A DNA stretch of 64,000 bases from Sinorhizobium terangae (GTDB lineage: Bacteria > Pseudomonadota > Alphaproteobacteria > Rhizobiales > Rhizobiaceae), in contig NZ_CP121660.1 of the NCBI RefSeq assembly GCF_029714365.1, positions 434,001-498,000 of the forward strand, written 5' to 3'. The notes below the pieces were generated by a model, which was not told where the DNA came from, did no database searches, and saw only the letters and a program-made list of their open reading frames with translations. Below are positions 43,681 to 51,744 of the stretch, piece after piece. The stretch's first letter is position 1; each line of letters starts with the position of its first letter. The translations under genes and the position numbers were made by a program.

Positions 43681-44928
43681 GTGTCGCCAAATCGCAAGAT
43701 TGCCGTCATCCTGAAAGGTTACCCGCGCCTGTCGGAAACCTTTATTGCGCAGGAACTGCTCGGCCTCGAAAGGGCTGGGCACGAACTCGTTCTCGTCGCG
43801 CTCCGTCGTCCGACCGATGGCAAGCGCCATCCGGTGCACGACGAAATCCGGGCGGACGTCCACTATTTGCCGGAGTATCTGCATGAGGAGCCGTGGCGCG
43901 TGCTTCGCGCCGTGTTCCGATTGATGCCGAAAGCCGGGTTCTGGCGCGCGCTTGGTCCATTCCTTGTGGATCTCGTGCGCGACCCGTCCCGCAACCGTTT
44001 CCGGCGGTTTGGACAGGCGCTGGTGCTGGTTGCCGAATGGCCGGGCGCGGCGACCTGGCTTCACGCGCATTTCATCCACACGCCGGCCTCGGTGACCGAC
44101 TATGCCAGCATAATCGCAGGCATTCCTTGGACCTGCTCCGCCCATGCCAAGGACATCTGGACGTCCGCTAACTGGGAGCTTTCCGGAAAGCTCGACCGCG
44201 CCCGCTGGACCGTTACCTGCACGCGGAGCGGCTTTGAGCACCTGCAAAGCCTGACGCCCGAGAAGTCCCGGGTGCATCTGAGCTATCACGGCCTCGATCT
44301 CGACCGCTTCCCGGTGTTTGGCGGCGACCATTCCCGCCGCGATGGCTCCGACCCGGCCGATCCGGTGCGGATCGTCAGCGTCGGACGCGCCGTCGCCAAG
44401 AAGGGCTACGACATCCTGCTGAAGGCGCTGTCGCTGCTGCCAGCCGATCTCAACTGGCGCTTTGACCATATCGGCGCAGGCGAACTGGCGGGCGACCTCA
44501 AGCAGCTTGCCACCGAACTCGGCCTCGGCGATCGGGTCAGTTGGAAAGGTGCGCTCGACCAGACCGACGTGCTTCAGCACTACCGCGACAGCGACATCTT
44601 CGCGCTGGCGTGCCGGGTTGCGGCCAATGGCGATCGCGACGGTCTTCCGAACGTTCTGGTGGAAGCCTCAAGTCAGCGGTTGCCTTGCGTCTCGACATCC
44701 GTCTCGGGCGTTCCGGAATTGCTGACGGACTATCAGAACGGTCTCCTCGTGCCGCCCGAGGACCCGCGGGCGCTTGCCGCGGCAATCGAACGCCTGATTC
44801 GTGACCCGGATCTCAGGCGCGGGCTCGGCACTGCTGCCGAACAACGCGTTCGCGCCGAGTTCGACCATCACTCGAGCGTCACCCAATTGATCGGGCTCTT
44901 TCAAAGCGAGTGGAGCAAAGCCTCTTGA
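43681..44928 (+). CDS. Family 4 glycosyltransferase
   Basis: A 415-residue GT-B enzyme with KIAVILKGYPRLSETFIAQE at the N-terminus, typical of exopolysaccharide GT4s. It also has LHAHFIHTPASVTDYAS, VSVGRAVAKKGYDILLKAL and a donor-site motif NGDRDGLPNVLVEASSQRLP, where the usual first Glu of E-x7-E is Asp. The GTG start is 4 bp after the preceding stop. Its own stop overlaps the TTG start of the next gene, so the three transferases are translationally linked. Confidence 0.87.
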   Translation: MSPNRKIAVILKGYPRLSETFIAQELLGLERAGHELVLVALRRPTDGKRHPVHDEIRADVHYLPEYLHEEPWRVLRAVFRLMPKAGFWRALGPFLVDLVRDPSRNRFRRFGQALVLVAEWPGAATWLHAHFIHTPASVTDYASIIAGIPWTCSAHAKDIWTSANWELSGKLDRARWTVTCTRSGFEHLQSLTPEKSRVHLSYHGLDLDRFPVFGGDHSRRDGSDPADPVRIVSVGRAVAKKGYDILLKALSLLPADLNWRFDHIGAGELAGDLKQLATELGLGDRVSWKGALDQTDVLQHYRDSDIFALACRVAANGDRDGLPNVLVEASSQRLPCVSTSVSGVPELLTDYQNGLLVPPEDPRALAAAIERLIRDPDLRRGLGTAAEQRVRAEFDHHSSVTQLIGLFQSEWSKAS

Positions 44929-46088
44929 GCAATCGTCGCGTCTTCTTCTACGTGCAGCATCTGCTCGGCATCGGGCATCTGGCACGCGCGAGCCGTATCG
45001 CTAAAGCGTTGGCTGCCGACGGCTTCGAAGTCACGATGGTGACGGGCGGCGCACCCGTTCCCGGGTTTCCGGGCGAGGGCCTGGCGACGATCGCGCTGCC
45101 GCCGATATTAGCCGGCGACAAGGGCTTTTCGGGTCTTAGCGATGCCGACGGCAATCCGGTCACGAATGCTTTCCAGCAGCACCGCAAGAACCTGTTGATC
45201 CAGGCGCTGCATGCCGCAAAGCCCGATGTCGTCATCATCGAGGCTTTCCCGTTCGGTCGCAGACAGATGCGCTTCGAATTGCTGCCGCTGCTCGATGCCA
45301 TCGCGGCAATGGAGCCGCGGCCGTTGGTGGCGACTTCGCTGCGCGACATCCTGCAGGAACGGGTGAAACCCGGCCGTGCCGAGGAGACCGTGGATCTGGT
45401 CAAGGCGCATTTCGATCTTGTGCTCGTCCACGGCGATCCGGCCTTTGCGCGCCTTGAGGAAACCTTTCCGCTTGCGGGCGAGATCGCGGAAAAGGTCGCC
45501 TACACGGGTCTCGTCGCACCGCCGCCGCCGGCCGAAGCGAACGAGAACTTCGACATCGTGGTTTCGGCCGGTGGTGGTGCGGTCGGCAAGGACCTGATCA
45601 GTGCGGCACTCGGCGCCGCAGCGATGCTGCCAAAGGCGCTTCGCTGGTGCATCGTCACCGGCCCGAACCTGCCGCAAGGCGACTTCGACGTTCTCGCCGC
45701 GGCAGCTCCCGCCGGGGTCAGCCTCTTCCGCTTTCGCCAGGATTTTGCGGGCCTGCTCGCGGGCGCGCGGCTCTCCGTCTCGCAGGCAGGATACAACACC
45801 GTGTGCGACATTCTTCGCGCCGGCTGCGGCTCGTTGCTCATTCCCTTCACGGCGGGCGGCGAAACCGAGCAGAGCACCCGCGCAGCACGGCTCGAAAGGC
45901 TCGGCCTCGCGGGCGTCCTGCCGGAGGAAGGCATCACGTCCGACCGGCTCGCACGGGACATAGAGGCGATGCTTGCTCGGCCGAAGCCGGAGATCCCGCC
46001 GCTCGATCTTACCGGCGCTGCCAGGACTGCAGCGATCCTGAGGGAAGAACTGCGGCAGCGGGAGGTCAGACCGTCCCGATCAGCATGA
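44925..46088 (+). CDS. Predicted glycosyltransferase, COG4671/MurG-like (second copy)
   Basis: A 387-residue GT-B-like protein starting MSNRRVFFYVQHLLGIGHLARAS. The TTG at 44925 overlaps the previous stop (TTGA) with GGAG upstream; the GTG at 44910 is an alternative. The acceptor loop GIGHLARAS and donor motif VSQAGYNTVCDILRAGCGSLLIP parallel the paralogue at 42462. Its last 23 bases overlap the convergent methyltransferase-like gene. Together with the two upstream genes it probably builds a short glycan on a lipid carrier. Confidence 0.85.
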   Translation: MSNRRVFFYVQHLLGIGHLARASRIAKALAADGFEVTMVTGGAPVPGFPGEGLATIALPPILAGDKGFSGLSDADGNPVTNAFQQHRKNLLIQALHAAKPDVVIIEAFPFGRRQMRFELLPLLDAIAAMEPRPLVATSLRDILQERVKPGRAEETVDLVKAHFDLVLVHGDPAFARLEETFPLAGEIAEKVAYTGLVAPPPPAEANENFDIVVSAGGGAVGKDLISAALGAAAMLPKALRWCIVTGPNLPQGDFDVLAAAAPAGVSLFRFRQDFAGLLAGARLSVSQAGYNTVCDILRAGCGSLLIPFTAGGETEQSTRAARLERLGLAGVLPEEGITSDRLARDIEAMLARPKPEIPPLDLTGAARTAAILREELRQREVRPSRSA

Positions 46089-46911
46089 AGCGATTGTATT
46101 TCTTCATCGGCAACGCGCCTGCGAAATCGAGCTTCGCAAGACCGGCCCGCTTTTTGAACTCCTCGAGCGAGGCTACGCAGCTTATATGCGTCGGTTCGCT
46201 GAAGTAGTCGTTCGACTGTAAGAGGACGCGAGCCCCCGGAGGAAGGAGCTCAAGCCAGAGCTTGAGATCGGCAATGTGCTCGCAACTCGTGTTGACGATC
46301 AGGTCGGCTCCGATTGTTCGATAGTCGAGAGCGTACATATCCGCGGTGATCGCGCGGAAACGGTCACCATGTGCTGAATTGAGCGTGCGTGCGACCTCTT
46401 CCACCGCGGGATCGATGTCGTAACTGTCGATGGCGCGGATGGTGAAGCGCGTGTCTTCGAAAAGAATCGCGGGCAGAACGCCGTACCAGCCGCCCAAAAC
46501 CGCAATCCGGCCGAAGGTCGAGCCGACGCTTTCGAGCAGCTTGTCACGTGCCCAGATCTTGCAGCCGACCTGCTTGTAGTTGAACGCGTTGGCGATGTCC
46601 GCATCCCGATGCTGGGCGATTACCCTGCCTATCCCCTCCACGACGGCGCTACCGGAATAGGCAGCGATCCCGCGCACGAGATCATAGGCGTTCTCGTGCC
46701 AATCTTCGGGTGGAGTATGGGTGGCATGCATCATAAGGCTGTTGTAAGCTTGCGAATAGGCGAGTGCAAGCCACGCGCGAGTATACCTCGATCCGCGGAT
46801 GCCCGCCACGTCTGCAAGGAACCGTCGGGGCTTTGCTGAAGGGGCGATCTGTTCGACGGATGTTACTTGTGGTTCGTGTCCGCTTGACATGGGGCAGGGC
46901 TCTGCTCTCAT
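46066..46911 (-). CDS. Class I SAM methyltransferase-like protein
   Basis: A 281-residue protein. The central part resembles a Rossmann methyltransferase: the motif I position reads IAVLGGWYGVLPAIL, the acidic residue after strand 2 is in IDSYDIDP, and DLIVNTSCEHIADLKLWLELLPPG fits motifs IV-V. The first motif is unusual (GGWYGVLP for GxGxG), so SAM binding is likely but not certain. Its target is unknown; a glycan methyltransferase would fit the neighbours. The start is uncertain (ATG 46911 or 46890, both with weak sites). It converges with and overlaps the preceding glycosyltransferase gene by 23 bp. Confidence 0.65.
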   Translation of the reverse strand: MRAEPCPMSSGHEPQVTSVEQIAPSAKPRRFLADVAGIRGSRYTRAWLALAYSQAYNSLMMHATHTPPEDWHENAYDLVRGIAAYSGSAVVEGIGRVIAQHRDADIANAFNYKQVGCKIWARDKLLESVGSTFGRIAVLGGWYGVLPAILFEDTRFTIRAIDSYDIDPAVEEVARTLNSAHGDRFRAITADMYALDYRTIGADLIVNTSCEHIADLKLWLELLPPGARVLLQSNDYFSEPTHISCVASLEEFKKRAGLAKLDFAGALPMKKYNRFMLIGTV

Positions 46912-47046
46912 GCCGGGCAGTCACGATTCCGTGGATGAAGCGCGAGTCCATTGAAGATTTGATGGACTGGAACCATTTGCGACGGAAGGCTGCCGGCCCG
47001 ATCGGCCCGGCGATCCCGTATTTAAGTTAGGTTGTATTGCCAGCAC

Positions 47047-49758
47047 ATGGAAACACGTCTTTCCCGCTACATCTGGACTCACACCAGCAAGCAGCAGCTT
47101 TGGATCCTGCTGGTCGTCGCGCTGTCGATGATACCCTACTTCCTGTCCTTCGATCTTCCCAAGCAGATCGTCAACGGACCGATTCAGGGCGAGGGTTTCG
47201 AAGGACCCGCGTCGACCCAGGCCTTCCTGCCGATTTCCTTCAACCTGCCCGGTTTCGGCGAGGTCGACCTGTTTTCGGGCTTTCAACTTGAGCGGGAGGG
47301 AATGCTGCTTGCCCTCAGCCTTGTCTTCCTGCTGCTCGTCATCATCAACGGGCTCTTCAAGTTCTACATCAACACCTACAAGGGCCGGCTCGGCGAGCGA
47401 CTCCTGCGGCGCATCCGCTTCGAGCTCGTCGACCGGGTGCTGCGCTTTCCGCCCAGTCACTTCAAGCGCGTGAAGCCTGCCGAAATCTCGACCATGATCA
47501 AGGACGAGGTCGAGCCGCTCGGCGGGTTCACCGGCGATGCCTTCGTGCAGCCGGCGCTCCTCGGCGGCCAGGCTTTGACGGCGCTGATTTTCATTCTGCT
47601 CCAGAGCCTGTGGCTGGGTCTCCTTGCCGCCTTCATCGTCGCGATACAGGCAGTGATCATTCCACGCATGCGCCGGCGGCTGATCGTGCTCGGACGCGAG
47701 CGCCAGCTGACGGCGCGCCAATTGTCGGGAAGGGTCGGCGAGATCGTCGACGGCATAGGGACCATTCGCGGGCACGACACGTCCAACTATGAAAGAGCCG
47801 ACATCGCCGCTCGACTCGGCCGGATATTCAAGATCCGCTACGACCTCTATCAGTGGAAGTTCCTGGTCAAGTTCCTGAACAACTTCCTGGCTCAGGTCAC
47901 CCCGTTCCTGTTCTACTCGATCGGCGGCTACTTCGCCCTGCACGGCCAGCTCGATATCGGCCAGCTCGTTGCGGTGATCGGTGCCTACAAAGACCTTCCG
48001 GGACCGCTGAAAGAACTCATCGATTGGGATCAGGCGCGCCAGGACGTGCAGGTCAAATACGCCCAGGTCGTCGAGCAGTTCAGCGTCGAGCCGCTGATCG
48101 ATCCGAGTGTCCAAGCGATCTCGGTAACCTCCGTGGCGCCTATCACGGCGACCCTTGCAGCCGTCAATCTTTCCGTTGCCGATGACGGCGGCTCGAAGGT
48201 CATAGAACACGTGTCGCTGCAGGTGCGCCCCGGCGAGGCCATCGCGATTACGGGCGGCTCTACCGGCGGGGGAGAGGCACTCGCCGAAGCCTTCGGACGT
48301 CTCATATGGCCCGAAGGCGGCAGGATCGTCGTCGGCGACGACGATATCCACGACCTGCCGGAATCGGTCGTCGGGCGGCGAATTTCCTATGCCTCATCGG
48401 AGGTATTCACCTTCCAGGGGAGCCTCGGCGATAACCTGCTCTACGGGCTCAAGCACGCGCCGCTGACAGAGGTGGTTTACGAGGGCGACAAGGCCGCCCA
48501 CCGTCGGTGGGAATTGCTGGAAGCGAAGCTTGCCGGCAATCCCTCGCTCGACGTCAACAGCGACTGGATCGATTACGGAGCCGCAGGTGCAACCGGCCCG
48601 GATGACCTCTTCGGGAAGGTCAGAGCCGTGCTCGACACGGTGCTTCTCACAAACGACATCATGGCGCTTGCCGTCCGCTCGACAATCGATCCCGCGCAGC
48701 ACGAAGCCTTTGCGGGTGAGATCGTGGCGATGCGCGGGGCCCTTCGCAGGCGTCTCGAGGCCGAGAAGCTCAGTGATCTGGTCGTGTTCTTCGAGCCTGG
48801 TTCCTACAATGTCGAGGCGACCATCGGGGAAAACCTGCTCTTCGGGACGGTGACCGATCAGGCGCGGTGGGAAATCGCACTTGAAAGCCACCCGTTCTTC
48901 AAGACGGTCTTGAAGCGGGCCGGTCTGCACGAGAGCTTCTACGAAATGGGACTGGAAATCGCCGGCAACGTCGTCGAACTGTTCCGCGACCTGCCTCCGG
49001 ATCACCCGTTCTTCCAGCAACTAACCTTCATGGCGGCGGAAGAGATCCCGACCTATGAAGCGCTTCTCCAGAAAGTAAGGGGACGAGCGATCGACGAAGT
49101 CTCCGAGGATGATGCCATCAAGATCATCCGCCTATGCTTCGGTTACATCGAGCCACGCCACCGCTTCGGCCTGCTGTCCGAAGAACTGATGTCTCAGATC
49201 GTCGCGGCGCGCCAGGAGTTCAGCGAAGGTCTGCCCGAGGATCTCGTCGGCATCATCGAGCACTATCAGCCGAACCGTTATATGGCATCGTCCAGCATCA
49301 TCGATAATGTGCTTTTCGGCCGTATCGGCCACAGGCACACCGACGGCTCCGAGAGAATCCGCGCGATCGTGCGCGACCTCTTCGAAACGCTCGGACTTTA
49401 CAATGACGTGCTTGCCTTCGGACTCGACTTCGACGTCGGCGCCGGCGGCAAGCGGTTGACGGCGGGCCAGCGGCAGAAGCTCAACCTTGCGCGTGCATTG
49501 ATCCGCATGTCGGACTTCTACATCTTCAATCAGCCGCTGCTCGCGCTCGACCAGCGAGCACAGGAGCAGATCACCCGCAACGTCTTTGCCTTCCTGAGGC
49601 AGGAAGACCGCAAGCCGGCGATCGTCTGGGTACTCGCCAACCCGGCTCTTTCGGAGTTGTTCGATCGCCGGGCGCACTTCGAAAACGGCCATCTTATAAG
49701 CGATGAAGCTGTGGAAACATCTGCGAAAGACAGCGACTACAAGGAACTGGCATCTTGA
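47047..49758 (+). CDS. ABC-exporter-like protein with degenerate ATPase motifs
   Basis: The frame from ATG 47047 gives about 903 residues; a TTG five codons earlier is possible. Residues 15-330 are an MsbA-like transmembrane domain (about six segments, with GIGTIRGHDT-type coupling region). A nucleotide-binding-like region follows, but every key motif is altered. Walker A near 403 is GGSTGGGEA (Lys lost), Walker B near 822-833 is FYIFNQPLLALD (Asp-Glu replaced by Asn-Gln), and the H-loop reads VLANPALSE. Only the signature LTAGQRQKLNLARAL (about 804) is near normal. Between Walker A and the signature are some 400 residues instead of about 100. They contain three Q-loop-like motifs: FQGSLGDNLLYG (~457), VEATIGENLLFG (~588) and SSSIIDNVLFG (~748). 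This looks like a pseudo-ATPase scaffold or regulated translocator. The cyclic-nucleotide-binding gene follows after 59 bp. Confidence 0.85.
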   Translation: METRLSRYIWTHTSKQQLWILLVVALSMIPYFLSFDLPKQIVNGPIQGEGFEGPASTQAFLPISFNLPGFGEVDLFSGFQLEREGMLLALSLVFLLLVIINGLFKFYINTYKGRLGERLLRRIRFELVDRVLRFPPSHFKRVKPAEISTMIKDEVEPLGGFTGDAFVQPALLGGQALTALIFILLQSLWLGLLAAFIVAIQAVIIPRMRRRLIVLGRERQLTARQLSGRVGEIVDGIGTIRGHDTSNYERADIAARLGRIFKIRYDLYQWKFLVKFLNNFLAQVTPFLFYSIGGYFALHGQLDIGQLVAVIGAYKDLPGPLKELIDWDQARQDVQVKYAQVVEQFSVEPLIDPSVQAISVTSVAPITATLAAVNLSVADDGGSKVIEHVSLQVRPGEAIAITGGSTGGGEALAEAFGRLIWPEGGRIVVGDDDIHDLPESVVGRRISYASSEVFTFQGSLGDNLLYGLKHAPLTEVVYEGDKAAHRRWELLEAKLAGNPSLDVNSDWIDYGAAGATGPDDLFGKVRAVLDTVLLTNDIMALAVRSTIDPAQHEAFAGEIVAMRGALRRRLEAEKLSDLVVFFEPGSYNVEATIGENLLFGTVTDQARWEIALESHPFFKTVLKRAGLHESFYEMGLEIAGNVVELFRDLPPDHPFFQQLTFMAAEEIPTYEALLQKVRGRAIDEVSEDDAIKIIRLCFGYIEPRHRFGLLSEELMSQIVAARQEFSEGLPEDLVGIIEHYQPNRYMASSSIIDNVLFGRIGHRHTDGSERIRAIVRDLFETLGLYNDVLAFGLDFDVGAGGKRLTAGQRQKLNLARALIRMSDFYIFNQPLLALDQRAQEQITRNVFAFLRQEDRKPAIVWVLANPALSELFDRRAHFENGHLISDEAVETSAKDSDYKELAS

Positions 49759-49817
49759 TGTAATATTAATGTGAGGGAGCAAGCATATTTCCCCGTTTCA
49801 AGGGGAGGGAGGTGCTT

Positions 49818-50315
49818 ATGCTCGCGACACACTCGGAGAAACGGACTGTCATGCTCCTAAAAGACGAAGTGGAAATGCTGCGCCGGATCACACTGTTTTC
49901 CGGCTTGCCGCCAGCCAAGCTCAAACTTCTGGCGTTCACCTCCGACAGGGTAATGTACAGCGCGGGAGAAAGTCTCTTTCATCAGGGCGATATCGGCGAT
50001 GCCGCCTATGTGATCCTTTCCGGGCGAGCCGATGTCTTGGTTGCAACGCCAACCGGGCAATTGAAGGTCGCCGAGGTGGAGCAGAATTCGATCGTCGGCG
50101 AAATCGCCATTCTCTGCAACACGCCGCGCACGGCGACGGTCAAGACCAGCACGGCCCTCGAGGCGCTGCGCATTCGCAAGGACGATTTCTTGAAATTGCT
50201 GGCGGACTTCCCGGAGATGGCGGTGGAAATCATGCGCGTGCTCGCCGACCGTCTCAGCCAGACTACCTCCGAACTCACTGAAGCGCGCAGCCGCGCCCAG
50301 CGGGCAGAGGCGTAA
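49818..50315 (+). CDS. Stand-alone cyclic-nucleotide-binding domain protein
   Basis: A 165-residue protein of one Crp/PKA-type cNMP-binding beta-roll with flanking helices and no DNA-binding domain. The phosphate-binding cassette is well kept: GEIAILCNTPRTATV (about 95-109), with the Glu and Arg that contact the ribose and cyclic phosphate. The start at ATG 49818 has GGAGG six bases upstream. The C-terminus is a helical tail ending RSRAQRAEA. It lies directly after the degenerate ABC gene, so it may regulate that protein by direct contact, with the class III cyclase of this region as a possible ligand source. Confidence 0.88.
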   Translation: MLATHSEKRTVMLLKDEVEMLRRITLFSGLPPAKLKLLAFTSDRVMYSAGESLFHQGDIGDAAYVILSGRADVLVATPTGQLKVAEVEQNSIVGEIAILCNTPRTATVKTSTALEALRIRKDDFLKLLADFPEMAVEIMRVLADRLSQTTSELTEARSRAQRAEA

Positions 50316-50432
50316 GCGCCATTGGGTCGTTCTTGAACGGCACACCTTGGCGGTGTCGCTCTGACTCTTTGTTTACCGCGTTCTCAGCGGGACCGCTTCA
50401 CACGTCGCCCCGAAATGCACTAAAGAGGCGCG

Positions 50433-51182
50433 ATGCGCGCGATAACCTATTTTCAGAAGACAGTTTATTTCCCCGACAAGCCGGAGAAGGCGCGCTTCTT
50501 TGCCCGGCTGCAAGGCGGGCAATGGGAGCCCGGTACATTCCGCAATATCGAGCGACTCGTCGACGGTACCACGACCTTCATCGATATCGGCGGCTGGATC
50601 GGCGTGACACCCTATTGGGCGGCGCAGATCGCCGACAATGTCATTACCGTCGAGCCCGATCCGGTGTGCTTCGGGATACTCTCCGAGATGCAGCGCGAGA
50701 ATACGGGCGAAGTGAAGCTTATCAATGCGGCGCTCTCTCAGGATGAATGCCTGGTGCTGCACTCGGTCGGCGGCGGCTTCGGCAGCTCCGAAACCTCGGC
50801 GCTGATTGCCGACGACACCGGTCTGGCCGTCACGGCGCAAACCGTCACCATTCCTGGCCTTCAGAAAATGGCGAGGACGGAGCGGCTCTGCTTCAAGATC
50901 GACATCGAAGGCTACGAATACAAGGCACTCGACCAGTTTCGGGCGATCGACCGCAAGAGAACGGCGGGTGTGCTGATCGCGGTGCATCCGCAGATCCTCG
51001 CCGCCTCGCTCTCCGGTCCGCGTTTTTTCCGCGCGCTTCGAACGATCGCCGCCACGGTGCGCCTTATCCGGAGCTTTCGCGGGTTCAAGCTCGAAAATCC
51101 GTCCGCCATCTGGGCGGCGATCCGCAAATCGGTCTCCCGGCGCGAGTTCAGGGGCTTCGATCTGCTTTTCGTGGCGAAATGA
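50433..51182 (+). CDS. FkbM-family methyltransferase
   Basis: A 249-residue SAM-dependent methyltransferase. It has motif I FIDIGGWIGVTPYWAAQ (about 48-64), the acidic VEPDP (about 73-77), and the FkbM C-terminal core CFKIDIEGYEYKAL. FkbM-type enzymes often O-methylate sugars of glycolipids or polysaccharides. AGAGG precedes the ATG. It is the last plus-strand gene of the second polysaccharide region and converges with cueR. Confidence 0.87.
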   Translation: MRAITYFQKTVYFPDKPEKARFFARLQGGQWEPGTFRNIERLVDGTTTFIDIGGWIGVTPYWAAQIADNVITVEPDPVCFGILSEMQRENTGEVKLINAALSQDECLVLHSVGGGFGSSETSALIADDTGLAVTAQTVTIPGLQKMARTERLCFKIDIEGYEYKALDQFRAIDRKRTAGVLIAVHPQILAASLSGPRFFRALRTIAATVRLIRSFRGFKLENPSAIWAAIRKSVSRREFRGFDLLFVAK

Positions 51183-51199
51183 CCCTCAGCAGCCGAGAA

Positions 51200-51667
51200 T
51201 CATCGTGACCTGACCCGCATGGGGTCGATGCCATTTCGGCCGAAGCGGGCGGGTTCCTGGACCTTCACGGAGTTCACCTTCGCGTCGGCAAGGTCGTCGA
51301 GGATCGGACAATCCGGCCGCTCGTCGCCGTGGCAATGGGCGGCAAGATGCTTGAGCGTCCGGCTCATGGCCTTCAGTTCTTCAGCCTTGCGTTCCAGGAT
51401 TTCCACCTGGTCGAGCGCGATCTTCTTGACCTCGCTGCTGGCGCGCGAGCGGTCCCGCCAGAGCGCCAGAAGATCCGCCATTTGCTCGACCGTGAAGCCG
51501 AGATCGCGAGCACGGCGGATGAAGCGCAGCGTATGGACGTCCTTGTCGCCATAGTTGCGGTAACCGGATTCGCTGCGGCTGGCCGGAGGAATAAGGCCGA
51601 TCGTCTCGTAGTAGCGGATCATTTTCGTCGAGACGCCGGAGGCGCGCGCGACATCGCCGATATTCAT
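51200..51667 (-). CDS. cueR: Copper-responsive MerR-family regulator (CueR/HmrR)
   Basis: A 155-residue MerR regulator. The N-terminal winged helix is MNIGDVARASGVSTKMIRYY, the dimerisation helix follows, and a C-terminal metal loop AAHCHGDERPDCPIL holds the two cysteines that bind Cu(I) in CueR. ATG 51667 has AAGGTGAT upstream; a 26-codon extension into the gap is rejected. It lies 77 bp after actP on the same strand and so is probably the last gene of a copZ-actP-cueR operon. It should activate the 19-bp-spacer promoter upstream of copZ. Confidence 0.92.
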   Translation of the reverse strand: MNIGDVARASGVSTKMIRYYETIGLIPPASRSESGYRNYGDKDVHTLRFIRRARDLGFTVEQMADLLALWRDRSRASSEVKKIALDQVEILERKAEELKAMSRTLKHLAAHCHGDERPDCPILDDLADAKVNSVKVQEPARFGRNGIDPMRVRSR

Positions 51668-51744
51668 GACATCACCTTTTTCTGACGGCACTCTATGCTG
51701 TTGATATAGGAAATTCGCTTGCGGGGCGCCAATGGCGCCCAGCA

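Noticed and set aside
46921..48351. 476-codon open frame on the minus strand
   Set aside because: Lies opposite the ABC-exporter-like gene; biased composition and no recognisable domain.
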